NCBI RefSeq assembly: GCF_031885415.1
Contig: NZ_CP116871.1
Span: 3,596,001-3,660,000, forward strand
Origin: Microbacterium forte
GTDB taxonomy: Bacteria > Actinomycetota > Actinomycetes > Actinomycetales > Microbacteriaceae
Direction: 5' to 3'
DNA: 64,000 bases
The notes under the pieces were generated by a model. The model made no database searches and was not told where the DNA came from. It worked only from the letters and a program-made list of their open reading frames with translations. Within the stretch, counting starts at the first letter, position 1. Every line of letters begins with the position of its first letter. Shown here one piece after another: positions 53,343 to 61,630 of this stretch. The position numbers were made by a program, and so were the translations under genes.

Positions 53343-54658
53343 GCGGTACGACGCCACACGGGAGCGACTCGGTGGGACGGGGTTCCGCCGATCAGCTCTC
53401 GGTGAACACGACCACGACGCCGCGCGATACGGGCGAGGTTCCGCCGCCCCCGCGCGGCAACGTGATCCTGAAGGAGATGCTCCGCGGCAGCGCCGTCACG
53501 ACGATCCTCGCGATCTTCCTGGCTCTGGTCGTCGGCGGCATCCTGATCGCCTTCACCAACGAGGACGTGCTGGAGGCATCCGGCTACTTCTTCCAGCGTC
53601 CGAGCGACACCTTCGCCGCGATCTGGAACGCGGTCTACAACGGCTACGAGGCGCTCTTCCGCGGAGCGATCTTCAACGCACGCGGTGCGGACTTCGCGGC
53701 GCAGATCCGCCCGTTGACCAACACGCTGGGCTTCGCGGCGCCCCTGATCGCCGCCGGTCTCGGCGTCGCCCTCGCCTTCCGCGTCGGCCTGTTCAACATC
53801 GGTGCGCGCGGTCAGATGCTCATCGGCGTGGCGGCCGCTGGTCTCCTCACCTTCCAGCTCGACCTGCCGTTCTGGCTGCACATCCCGGTCACCCTGATCG
53901 CCGGCATCGCCGGCGGAGCGCTGTGGGGCGCGATCGCCGGTCTGCTCAAGGCGCGCACGGGCGCCCACGAGGTCATCCTCACGATCATGCTCAACTACGT
54001 GGCGTACTACCTGCTGCTGTGGATGATCCGCACACCCGGTCTGCTGCAGAAGCCCGGCACGAACCAGGCCCTCGGCTACGCCACCCCTGAGAGCGCGCAG
54101 TTCCCCGAGCTCCTCGGGCCGCAGTTCCCGCTGCTCGACCTCGGGTTCGTGATCGTGATCATCGCGACCCTCTTCGTCTGGTGGCTGATCGAGCGCTCGT
54201 CGCTCGGAATGCGGATGCGCGCCGTGGGTGAGAACCCGCACGCCGCGCGCGCGGCCGGAATCAGCGTGCAGCGCGTCTACGTCTACGCGATGCTCCTGGC
54301 CGGTGCTCTCGCCGGTCTGGCCGGCATGAACCAGGTGCAGGGTGCGGTCACGACCGGTATCACCGAGACGATCGACGCCGGGATCGGCTTCGACGCGATC
54401 ACCGTCGCCCTGCTCGGCCGCAGCCGTGCATGGGGCACCTTCGCGGCGGGCATCCTGTTCGGTGCCCTGAAGGCGGGCTCGTTCTCGATGCAGGCGCAGG
54501 ACATCCCGGTCGACATCGTGCTCGTCGTGCAGTCGCTCGTCGTGCTGTTCATCGCCGCGCCGCCTCTGCTGCGCGCAGTGTTCTTCCTGCCGAAGTCCGA
54601 CCTCGAGAAGGCGGCCAAGGCGAGAGCCAAAGCCACGAAGAAGGCGGTGACCGCATGA
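53339..54658 (+). CDS. Nucleoside ABC transporter, permease 1
   Basis: A 439-residue NupP/YufP-like permease with about ten hydrophobic segments. Family motifs include FNIGARGQMLIGVAAAG and IMLNYVAYYLLLWMI, and GENPHAARAAGI in a cytoplasmic loop. The N-terminal 40 residues are polar and Thr/Pro-rich. The ATG overlaps the ATPase stop by four bases and the stop overlaps the second permease start. Confidence 0.93.
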   Translation: MSGTTPHGSDSVGRGSADQLSVNTTTTPRDTGEVPPPPRGNVILKEMLRGSAVTTILAIFLALVVGGILIAFTNEDVLEASGYFFQRPSDTFAAIWNAVYNGYEALFRGAIFNARGADFAAQIRPLTNTLGFAAPLIAAGLGVALAFRVGLFNIGARGQMLIGVAAAGLLTFQLDLPFWLHIPVTLIAGIAGGALWGAIAGLLKARTGAHEVILTIMLNYVAYYLLLWMIRTPGLLQKPGTNQALGYATPESAQFPELLGPQFPLLDLGFVIVIIATLFVWWLIERSSLGMRMRAVGENPHAARAAGISVQRVYVYAMLLAGALAGLAGMNQVQGAVTTGITETIDAGIGFDAITVALLGRSRAWGTFAAGILFGALKAGSFSMQAQDIPVDIVLVVQSLVVLFIAAPPLLRAVFFLPKSDLEKAAKARAKATKKAVTA

Positions 54659-55941
54659 CCTCCCTCGTCCAGAGCGAAGCCGCCGACGGAACCGTGCAGC
54701 TCGCCACCGTGCGCGAGCGGCACCTGAAAGCGCCGATCGTCCTCGCCGCAGCCACCGTGCTGCTGGCGCTCCTCTTCCTGCTCGTGCCACGCAGCGGCAC
54801 CAGCAGCTTCCGCCTCAACGACCCGTCGTCGCCGTTCGCGCTGCCCGACGTGGCGCTTCCGACCGGGCCGACCAGCTGGGTCGTCATCGTGATCCTCGCG
54901 CTGCTGTCGGTGCTCGCGTTCCTGCGGGCGTGGACGTACCGCAAGCCGTCGATCTGGCTGGTGATCGCCTTCAGCGTGATCGCCGTCTTCGGGTTCCTCG
55001 TGTGGGCGGGCGCCGGTGGCCTCGTTCCCGTCAGCAGCCTGCTCTTCGGAGCCGTCTCCCTCTCCGTTCCCCTCGTGTTCGGCGCCCTCGGCGGCGTCAT
55101 CGGCGAGCGGGCGGGCGTGGTCAACGTCGCGATCGAAGGCCAGCTGCTCCTCGGCGCGTTCTCGGCCGCGCTGCTCTCGAGCGTCACCGGCAGTCCGTTC
55201 ATCGGACTGCTGGGTGCGATGCTCGGCGGCGTGCTCGTCGCCGCCGTGCTGGCCGCGTTCGCGATCAAGTACCTCGTCGAGCAGGTCATCGTCGGCGTGG
55301 TGCTCAACGTGCTCGTCAGCGGTCTCACCGGATTCCTCTACGGCGCGCTGCTCGCACCGAACGAGGCCGAGCTCAACACCCCGGTGCGCTTCAGCCGCAT
55401 CGAGATCCCGCTGCTCAGCGACATCCCCATCATCGGTCCGGTGCTCTTCAACCAGACGTTCATCGTCTATCTCATGTTCATCACCGTCGCCATCGTCGCC
55501 TGGGGCCTGTACCGCACGAAGTGGGGGCTCCGGGTCCGCGCCGTCGGCGAGCACCCGCAGGCGGCGGACACGGTCGGCATCAAGGTCAATTCGACGCGGT
55601 TCTGGAACGTCCTGCTCGCGGGAGCGATCGCCGGCATCGGCGGCGCGTACTTCACGCTCGTCTCGGTGCCGCAGTTCGGCAAGGACATGACGGCCGGTCT
55701 CGGCTTCATCGCCCTCGCCGCCGTGATCTTCGGACGCTGGGATCCGATCCGCGCGACGCTCGCGGCCCTGCTGTTCGGCTTCGCGACGAACCTGCAGAAC
55801 CTGCTGTCGATCCTCAAGACACCGATCCCCGGCGAGTTCATGCTGATGCTCCCGTATGTCGTGACGCTTCTCGCGGTCGCCGGTTTCGCCGGTCAGATCC
55901 GCGGGCCGGCGGCCAGCGGCAAGCCGTACATAAAGTCCTAG
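54655..55941 (+). CDS. Nucleoside ABC transporter, permease 2
   Basis: A 428-residue NupQ/YufQ-like permease, pairing with permease 1. Motifs: GERAGVVNVAIEGQLLLGAF, IKYLVEQVIVGVVLNVLVSG, and VGEHPQAADTVGIKVN. It has two or three extra hydrophobic segments at the N-terminus compared with a core of eight. ATG overlaps the upstream stop by 4 bp; cdd begins 7 bp after the stop. Confidence 0.93.
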   Translation: MTSLVQSEAADGTVQLATVRERHLKAPIVLAAATVLLALLFLLVPRSGTSSFRLNDPSSPFALPDVALPTGPTSWVVIVILALLSVLAFLRAWTYRKPSIWLVIAFSVIAVFGFLVWAGAGGLVPVSSLLFGAVSLSVPLVFGALGGVIGERAGVVNVAIEGQLLLGAFSAALLSSVTGSPFIGLLGAMLGGVLVAAVLAAFAIKYLVEQVIVGVVLNVLVSGLTGFLYGALLAPNEAELNTPVRFSRIEIPLLSDIPIIGPVLFNQTFIVYLMFITVAIVAWGLYRTKWGLRVRAVGEHPQAADTVGIKVNSTRFWNVLLAGAIAGIGGAYFTLVSVPQFGKDMTAGLGFIALAAVIFGRWDPIRATLAALLFGFATNLQNLLSILKTPIPGEFMLMLPYVVTLLAVAGFAGQIRGPAASGKPYIKS

Positions 55942-55948
55942 GAGAGAC

Positions 55949-56347
55949 ATGACCGACATCGACTGGGACGAGCTTCGCCAGGTTGCGACAGACGCTATGA
56001 CGAAGGCCTATGCGCCGTACTCGCGGTACCGCGTGGGAGCTGCCGCCCTCGTCGGCGACGGTCGCATCGTCGCCGGCTGCAACGTCGAGAACGCGTCGTA
56101 CGGGGTGACCCTGTGCGCCGAGTGCGCGCTGGTGGGTGACCTGCACATGTCCGGTGGCGGCCAGCTCGTCGCCTTCGTATGCGTGAACAACGACGGACAG
56201 ACGATCATGCCGTGCGGCCGCTGCCGCCAACTGCTCTACGAGCACGCGATGCCCGGGATGCTGCTGGAGACCGTCTCCGGCATCCGGACCATCGATGAAG
56301 TACTGCCGGATGCGTTCGGCCCCCGAGACCTGGAGGACGCCCGATGA
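55949..56347 (+). CDS. cdd: Cytidine deaminase
   Basis: A 132-residue tetrameric-type cytidine deaminase converting cytidine and deoxycytidine to uridine forms. The zinc ligands and catalytic Glu are in NVENASYGVTLCAECAL (Cys and Glu) and MPCGRCRQLL (two Cys). It follows AGGAGAG and is in the uptake/salvage operon, so imported cytidine is deaminated at once. The stop overlaps the deoA ATG. Confidence 0.96.
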   Translation: MTDIDWDELRQVATDAMTKAYAPYSRYRVGAAALVGDGRIVAGCNVENASYGVTLCAECALVGDLHMSGGGQLVAFVCVNNDGQTIMPCGRCRQLLYEHAMPGMLLETVSGIRTIDEVLPDAFGPRDLEDAR

Positions 56348-57636
56348 GCGTTGAACCCTTCGACGCCGTCGATGTGATCCGTGCCAAGCGTGACGGAGGT
56401 GCCGTGCCCGAGAAGGCGCTGCGCTGGATGGTCGACGCCTATACGCGCGGCTACGTGTCGGACGCGCAGATGGCCTCGTTCGCGATGGCCGTCTTCCAGC
56501 GCGGCATGGAGCGCGACGAGATCCGCGTGCTCACCGATGCCATGATCGCCTCGGGGGAGCGGATGAGCTTCGCGACCCTCGGCAAGAAGACCGTCGACAA
56601 GCACTCGACCGGAGGAGTGGGCGACAAGATCACCCTGCCGCTCGCACCGTTGGTCGCGGTGTTCGGCGTGGCGGTGCCGCAGCTCTCCGGCCGAGGACTC
56701 GGCCACACCGGCGGCACGCTCGACAAGCTCGAGTCGATCCCCGGCTGGCGTGCCGCGCTCAGCAATGAAGAGATCTTCGCGCAGATGCAGGGCGATGTGG
56801 GCGCGGTGATCTGCGCCGCAGGTTCGGGTCTCGCTCCCGCAGACAAGAAGCTCTATGCGCTGCGCGATGTCACCGGCACGGTCGAGGCGATCCCGCTGAT
56901 CGCGTCGAGCATCATGTCGAAGAAGATCGCCGAAGGCACGGACGCGCTGGTGCTCGACGTGAAGTTCGGCTCGGGCGCGTTCATGCAGGACATCGATCGG
57001 GCACGCGAACTCGCGCGCACGATGGTCGCCCTCGGAACCGACTCCGGCGTCGCCACGACGGCACTGCTCACCGACATGAACGTGCCCCTCGGGCGAGCGA
57101 TCGGCAACGCCAACGAGGTTCGCGAGTCCGTCGAGGTGCTGGCAGGCGGAGGCCCCTCCGACGTCCGCGAACTGACGATCGCCCTGGCGCGCGAGATGCT
57201 CGCGCTCGCAGGACAGCCGGATGCCGATGTCGAGGCCGCTCTCGACGACGGACGTGCGATGGACGGCTGGAAGGCCATGATCCGCGCGCAGGACGGCGAC
57301 CCCGACGCACCGCTGCCGACGGCACGCGAGACGCACGTGGTCACCGCTCCCGCCGACGGCGTGGTGTCTCAGATGGACGCGCTGCCGTTCGGCATCGCGG
57401 CGTGGCGTCTCGGTGCAGGACGCGCGCGGGCCGAGGACCCGGTCATCTTTGAAGCCGGCATCGATCTGCACGCCAAGCCCGGCGACCGCGTCGTGGCCGG
57501 CCAGCCGCTGTTCACCCTCTCCGCCGCTGATGAGGCCAGGTTCCCTCGCGCGCTCGAGGCCCTCGAGGGCGCATGGGCGATCGGCGACGAGGCTCCGGCC
57601 GCCGGTCCGATCGTGCGCGAGCGCATCACGGCCTGA
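56344..57636 (+). CDS. deoA: Thymidine phosphorylase
   Basis: A 430-residue pyrimidine-nucleoside phosphorylase that splits thymidine or deoxyuridine with phosphate, releasing base and deoxyribose 1-phosphate. Motifs: KHSTGGVGDKITLPLAP with the phosphate-binding Gly-rich site, GLGHTGGTLDKLESIPG and VLDVKFGSGAFM. The C-terminal domain has the family alpha/beta part. The ATG overlaps the cdd stop by 4 bp, so the two are translationally coupled. Confidence 0.96.
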   Translation: MSVEPFDAVDVIRAKRDGGAVPEKALRWMVDAYTRGYVSDAQMASFAMAVFQRGMERDEIRVLTDAMIASGERMSFATLGKKTVDKHSTGGVGDKITLPLAPLVAVFGVAVPQLSGRGLGHTGGTLDKLESIPGWRAALSNEEIFAQMQGDVGAVICAAGSGLAPADKKLYALRDVTGTVEAIPLIASSIMSKKIAEGTDALVLDVKFGSGAFMQDIDRARELARTMVALGTDSGVATTALLTDMNVPLGRAIGNANEVRESVEVLAGGGPSDVRELTIALAREMLALAGQPDADVEAALDDGRAMDGWKAMIRAQDGDPDAPLPTARETHVVTAPADGVVSQMDALPFGIAAWRLGAGRARAEDPVIFEAGIDLHAKPGDRVVAGQPLFTLSAADEARFPRALEALEGAWAIGDEAPAAGPIVRERITA

Positions 57637-57688
57637 TCCGCGGACCGCTAGCCTGAACACAGCGAATCCGCGACCGAGAGGAATCCCC

Positions 57689-58804
57689 ATGTCGATCGAC
57701 GCGAACGGCGATGTCACCATCCAGGGAGCGTCTCTGCGCAGCCTGCCCAAGGTGTCGCTGCACGACCACCTCGACGGCGCAGTGCGCCCGTCGACCATCG
57801 TCGAACTGGCGGATGCGATCGGCGTCGATGTGCCGGAGTCGAACCCTGCCGCTCTCGGCAAGTGGATCGCGAAGAAGAGCGACTCGGGTTCTCTGGTCGA
57901 GTACCTCAAGACGTTCGATCTGACGACCGCGGTCATGCAGACGACGGAGGGGCTGACCCGCGTCGCACGCGAGTTCGTGCAGGACCTCGCGACCGACGGA
58001 GTGATCTACGGCGAGGTGCGCTGGGCGCCCGAACAGCACCTCACCCGCGGTCTCTCGCTCGAGCAGGCCGTCGAGGCCGTGCAGCAGGGCATCGAGGAGG
58101 GCGAGGACGCCGCTGACCGCGACGGGCACAGCATCCGCGTCGGCCAGCTGATCACAGCGATGCGTCACACCGACCGCTCTCGTGAGATCGCAGAGCTCGC
58201 GGTCGGGTTCCGCGGACGCGGGGCCGTCGGATTCGACATCGCCGGCCCGGAGGACGGATTCCCCGCCTCGAACCATCGAGCCGCCTTCGACTACCTGGCC
58301 GAAAACTTCTTCCCCGTCACGGTGCACGCGGGAGAAGCCGCCGGTTCGGCCTCGATCCGTTCGGCGCTCATCGACGGGCGAGCTCTGCGCCTCGGCCACG
58401 GCGTGCGCATCGCCGAGGACCTGCAGGTGATCACCCAGGAGGGCGACGAGGTGCAGGTGCAGTTCGGCGACCTCGCCCGCTGGGTGCGCGACCGCGAGAT
58501 CCCGCTCGAGCTCTCGCCGTCATCGAACCTGCAGACCGGGGCGATCGCTGCGTGGGGCGACACCCTCGCCGATCATCCCTTCGACCTGCTCTACCAGCTC
58601 GGTTTCGCCGTCACGGTGAACGTCGACAACCGCACGATGAGCGCCACGTCTCTCACGCGCGAGCTCGCCAACCTCGTCGAGACGTTCGAGTACGACCTCG
58701 ACGATCTCGAGACCTTCCAGTTCAACGCCGCGGCCGCAGCCTTCCTGCCCGTCGAGGAGCGCGAAGAGCTCGTGGAGATGATCGCCGACGGATTCGACAT
58801 CTAG
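57689..58804 (+). CDS. add: Adenosine deaminase
   Basis: A 371-residue TIM-barrel deaminase converting adenosine to inosine. Zinc/active-site motifs: SLHDHLDGAVRP (HxH), VHAGEAAGSASI, GHGVRIAED and NVDNRTMS (the Asp). The deaminase-specific SPSSNLQTG is present. GAGAGGAA is 8 nt before the ATG; the open frame upstream lies in deoA and is not used. It completes purine and pyrimidine salvage after uptake. Confidence 0.96.
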   Translation: MSIDANGDVTIQGASLRSLPKVSLHDHLDGAVRPSTIVELADAIGVDVPESNPAALGKWIAKKSDSGSLVEYLKTFDLTTAVMQTTEGLTRVAREFVQDLATDGVIYGEVRWAPEQHLTRGLSLEQAVEAVQQGIEEGEDAADRDGHSIRVGQLITAMRHTDRSREIAELAVGFRGRGAVGFDIAGPEDGFPASNHRAAFDYLAENFFPVTVHAGEAAGSASIRSALIDGRALRLGHGVRIAEDLQVITQEGDEVQVQFGDLARWVRDREIPLELSPSSNLQTGAIAAWGDTLADHPFDLLYQLGFAVTVNVDNRTMSATSLTRELANLVETFEYDLDDLETFQFNAAAAAFLPVEEREELVEMIADGFDI

Positions 58805-58807
58805 ATC

Positions 58808-59911
58808 ATGGCTTCCGGGGGGAAGCGACGCCGCATCGGGGTCGCACTGATCATCAGCGCCGTCGTCGTGCTCGCGGCAGGCGCGACAGCAGCATACGCC
58901 TGGTCGACGCGAGCGCCGGAGGAGAGCGTTCCGCGCGCCGGTGCGGACGTCATCGAGCGTCCGCTGACACCCGCTCAGCAACTGCTCGCCGATGCCGACG
59001 ATACGCTGGCGTGCGCGGTGAGCTTCTTCGGCGAGGGGGCCCCGGCCGAGCCCATGCTGCAGAGGCAGGACGCCCTCTACGCGGCGCTTCCGATCCCCGT
59101 GCAGGATGGGCGGGTGTTCGCGGGGTGGTACACCAACGAGGCGGATGCCGCCGCATACACCGTCGCCGCGCGGGTGAACGGCGCCGATCCCGTCGCCTGC
59201 GTCGATCAGCAGACCGAACTGTTCGCCGGGTGGACGACCCCCGAGGCGAACGCCGCTGCCGATGTGCAGGTGCCGATCCTGATGTACCACCAGTTCACGA
59301 CGAACCCGGACGGCGAGACGGGGTGGCTGCGCGGCAACTACGCGTACATCGGCGACTTCGATGCGCAGATGACTCACATCGCGACGACGGGGTTCTATCT
59401 TCCGACCTGGGACGAGCTCAGCGCGTTCATCGACGGGCGCCTCTCGCTGCCCGCCCGCTCGGTGATCATCACCGACGACGACGCCGACCAGACCTGGTTC
59501 GATCTGGCGGTTCCGGTGATCGAGCGGAACAAGCTCCTGTCGACGTCGTTCATGATCACGGCCTACCGGCAGGATCCGCCGCCGTCGATCTACGTGCTGC
59601 GCCGTTCGCACACCCACGACATGCATCAGGCCGGCGAGAACGGCAAGGGCCGGATGACGAACTGGACGGCCGACGAGATCGCGGCCGACCTGAATCTGTC
59701 AGGGGATGTGCTCGGGGTGCGCGAGGTGATCGCGTATCCGTTCGGGCACTATAACGACACCGCGAAGCAGGGTGTCGCACAGGCCGGCTTCGAGATGGCC
59801 CGCACCATCGAACCCGGGTACGTCGAGATCGGGACCGACAAGCTCGCGCTGCCGGTCGTTCGCATCGACTACGGAATGGGTCTGGACTCGCTGATCAAGC
59901 GGATCGGCTGA
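58808..59911 (+). CDS. Secreted polysaccharide-deacetylase-like protein
   Basis: A 367-residue protein with an N-terminal membrane anchor (GVALIISAVVVLAAGATAA). The C-terminal 200 residues are NodB-like: VPILMYHQFT, the metal Asp in VIITDDDADQ, RSHTHDMHQAG (H-x3-H type), AYPFGHYNDTA and a final GYVEIG...VRIDYGM region. The first motif has Thr-Asp-Asp-Asp rather than TFDDG, so activity is uncertain. Between anchor and catalytic part are two short repeats with FAGW(Y/T)T. The ATG is 3 bp after the add stop, probably coupled. It may modify cell-wall glycan. Confidence 0.78.
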   Translation: MASGGKRRRIGVALIISAVVVLAAGATAAYAWSTRAPEESVPRAGADVIERPLTPAQQLLADADDTLACAVSFFGEGAPAEPMLQRQDALYAALPIPVQDGRVFAGWYTNEADAAAYTVAARVNGADPVACVDQQTELFAGWTTPEANAAADVQVPILMYHQFTTNPDGETGWLRGNYAYIGDFDAQMTHIATTGFYLPTWDELSAFIDGRLSLPARSVIITDDDADQTWFDLAVPVIERNKLLSTSFMITAYRQDPPPSIYVLRRSHTHDMHQAGENGKGRMTNWTADEIAADLNLSGDVLGVREVIAYPFGHYNDTAKQGVAQAGFEMARTIEPGYVEIGTDKLALPVVRIDYGMGLDSLIKRIG

Positions 59912-59941
59912 TCAGGCGGCCGCACGGGGCAGGATGGAGCC

Positions 59942-60799
59942 ATGACCGCATCCGTCTTCATCGCAGGCCCCGTCTCGTGGAACTCGATCGTCGTGCTCGA
60001 TCGCCTGCCGGAGCCCGTGCCCCACATGCAGTTCGCCGAGGACTCGTGGGAGACGACAGGCGGCACGAGTGCCGGAAAGGCGCTCAGCCTCACCGCGCTC
60101 GGACGCCCCACGCTGCTGTACGCGGTGAGTGCGGCGGACGAGCCGGGTCAGCGCGTGCGGGGTGCTCTCGATCGGGCAGGTGTGCGCACCCTGTGGGGTG
60201 AGGGAGACGTCACGGAGCGCCATCTCAACCTCATGACCCGTCGCGGCGAGCGCGTGTCGCTCTATCTCGCGTCGCCCTCGGCGACCGGCGGTGCCGATGA
60301 CGCTGCTCTGGTCTCTGCGATGCGAGAGGCCGATGCGATCGTGCTCGACCTCGCGGCGGAGCCCCTGAGGCTCCTTCCCGCGGCCAGCGCCACCGGGCGC
60401 CCGATCTGGGTCGACGTGCACGACTACGACGGCGAGGCCGACTTCCACACACCGTTCCTCGATGCGGCGGACGTCGTGTTCTGCAACGCCGACCGCCTCG
60501 CCGATCCGGTGGCGTTTCTCCGTTCGCGCATCTCGGCGGGAGCGTCGCTCGCAGTGTGCACGCTCGGCGCGGAGGGCGCTGTGGCGATCGATGCAGACGG
60601 CGTGGAGCACCGCGTCGCGGCCGTGCCCGTCGACGTCGTCGACACGAACGGCGCCGGCGACGCCTTCCTCGCCGGTGTGCTCGACGCCCGGCTCTCCGGC
60701 GCCGACGTGCCGTCGGCTCTCCGCGCGGGCGCGCGGACGGCGTCGGGGGTGCTGGGCACCAGGCACCTGCATCCGCTGCTCGATCCCGCGGTCGTCTGA
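59942..60799 (+). CDS. PfkB-family carbohydrate kinase
   Basis: A 285-residue ribokinase-like kinase. TTGGTSAGKALSLTALG near residue 40 and the C-terminal DTNGAGDAFLAGVL (catalytic Asp and anion hole) are the two PfkB signatures. The substrate is unknown; a sugar or nucleoside is possible given the salvage block upstream, but no motif decides. ATG 59942 has CAGGAT 6 nt upstream. Confidence 0.87.
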   Translation: MTASVFIAGPVSWNSIVVLDRLPEPVPHMQFAEDSWETTGGTSAGKALSLTALGRPTLLYAVSAADEPGQRVRGALDRAGVRTLWGEGDVTERHLNLMTRRGERVSLYLASPSATGGADDAALVSAMREADAIVLDLAAEPLRLLPAASATGRPIWVDVHDYDGEADFHTPFLDAADVVFCNADRLADPVAFLRSRISAGASLAVCTLGAEGAVAIDADGVEHRVAAVPVDVVDTNGAGDAFLAGVLDARLSGADVPSALRAGARTASGVLGTRHLHPLLDPAVV

Positions 60800-60832
60800 C
60801 ACCGGGGGCCTCGGACGCGGGCGGAGAGCCGA

Positions 60833-61582
60833 TCAGCCCTGGGAGAGCTCAGCCATGAAGGGGTTCAGGCGATCGGCGACCTCGGCATGCATCTCGTCGT
60901 CCGCGATGGTCGGCGTCCCGTCGCCGGCCTGAGGGCCGTAGTCGCCGAATGACGCGTGGGATGCGCCCTCGATCTCGACCATCTCGGCGTCGGCGGGGAG
61001 CAGGTCGCGGGCCGCGTCGATCTTCTCGGGCGTCGAGAGCCCGTCTTCGCTGCCCGAGATGCTCAGCACTGCGAGGTCGGTGTCGGAGACATCGTTCGAG
61101 CAGTACGACCCGAACAGCACGAGCGCATCGGCGTCTGCGGCGAGCTGGCACGCGCGCACGCCGCCCAGCGAGTGACCTCCGACCGCCCACTCGTCGATGT
61201 CGGGAGCCGCCGACGTGAAGGAATCCAGGCCGCGCAGGTCGAAGAACGCGAGGTTCAGCCACGGGCGGGTGATCACGACCGTCGCGCCCTCCTCGGCGAG
61301 GCTCTGCAGGATCGCGGCGTACGCCCACGGGTCCACCTTCGCCCCGGGGATGAAAACCAGACCCGTCTCGGACTCGCCGTCGGCGGGGGTGAGGACGATT
61401 CCCTGCTCGGCGTCTTCGACGTGGATCGCCGGGTTCTCCCGGACGCTAGCCAGCGGTGCCTTCTCGGCGGGCATCACCCCGATCTGGCTCCAGGCGACGA
61501 TGCCGCCGATTCCGAGCACGAGGACGGCGACGAGTCCCCAGACGATCACTTTCAGGACACGACGGCCACGCTTCTTCTGCAC
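60833..61582 (-). CDS. Membrane-anchored alpha/beta hydrolase
   Basis: A 249-residue protein with one N-terminal membrane segment (VLKVIVWGLVAVLVLGIGGI) and an extracytoplasmic hydrolase. The oxyanion-hole motif is GLVFIPGAKVDPWAY, the nucleophile elbow is VGGHSLGGVRA, the Asp is in SGSEDGLS and the His in GASHASFGDYG. It resembles PF12695-type hydrolases with a lipid or ester substrate. GTG 61582 has TAGCCT 6 nt upstream. Confidence 0.85.
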   Translation of the reverse strand: MQKKRGRRVLKVIVWGLVAVLVLGIGGIVAWSQIGVMPAEKAPLASVRENPAIHVEDAEQGIVLTPADGESETGLVFIPGAKVDPWAYAAILQSLAEEGATVVITRPWLNLAFFDLRGLDSFTSAAPDIDEWAVGGHSLGGVRACQLAADADALVLFGSYCSNDVSDTDLAVLSISGSEDGLSTPEKIDAARDLLPADAEMVEIEGASHASFGDYGPQAGDGTPTIADDEMHAEVADRLNPFMAELSQG

Positions 61583-61588
61583 GGATCA

Positions 61589-61594
61589 AGGCTA
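61589..61594 (-). promoter_or_regulatory. -10 box TAGCCT for the membrane hydrolase gene
   Basis: On the minus strand TAGCCT ends 6 nt before GTG 61582. Confidence 0.45.
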
Positions 61595-61630
61595 GAGCCT
61601 GCGCATGTGAACGGCCTCTGCCGGCGAGGG

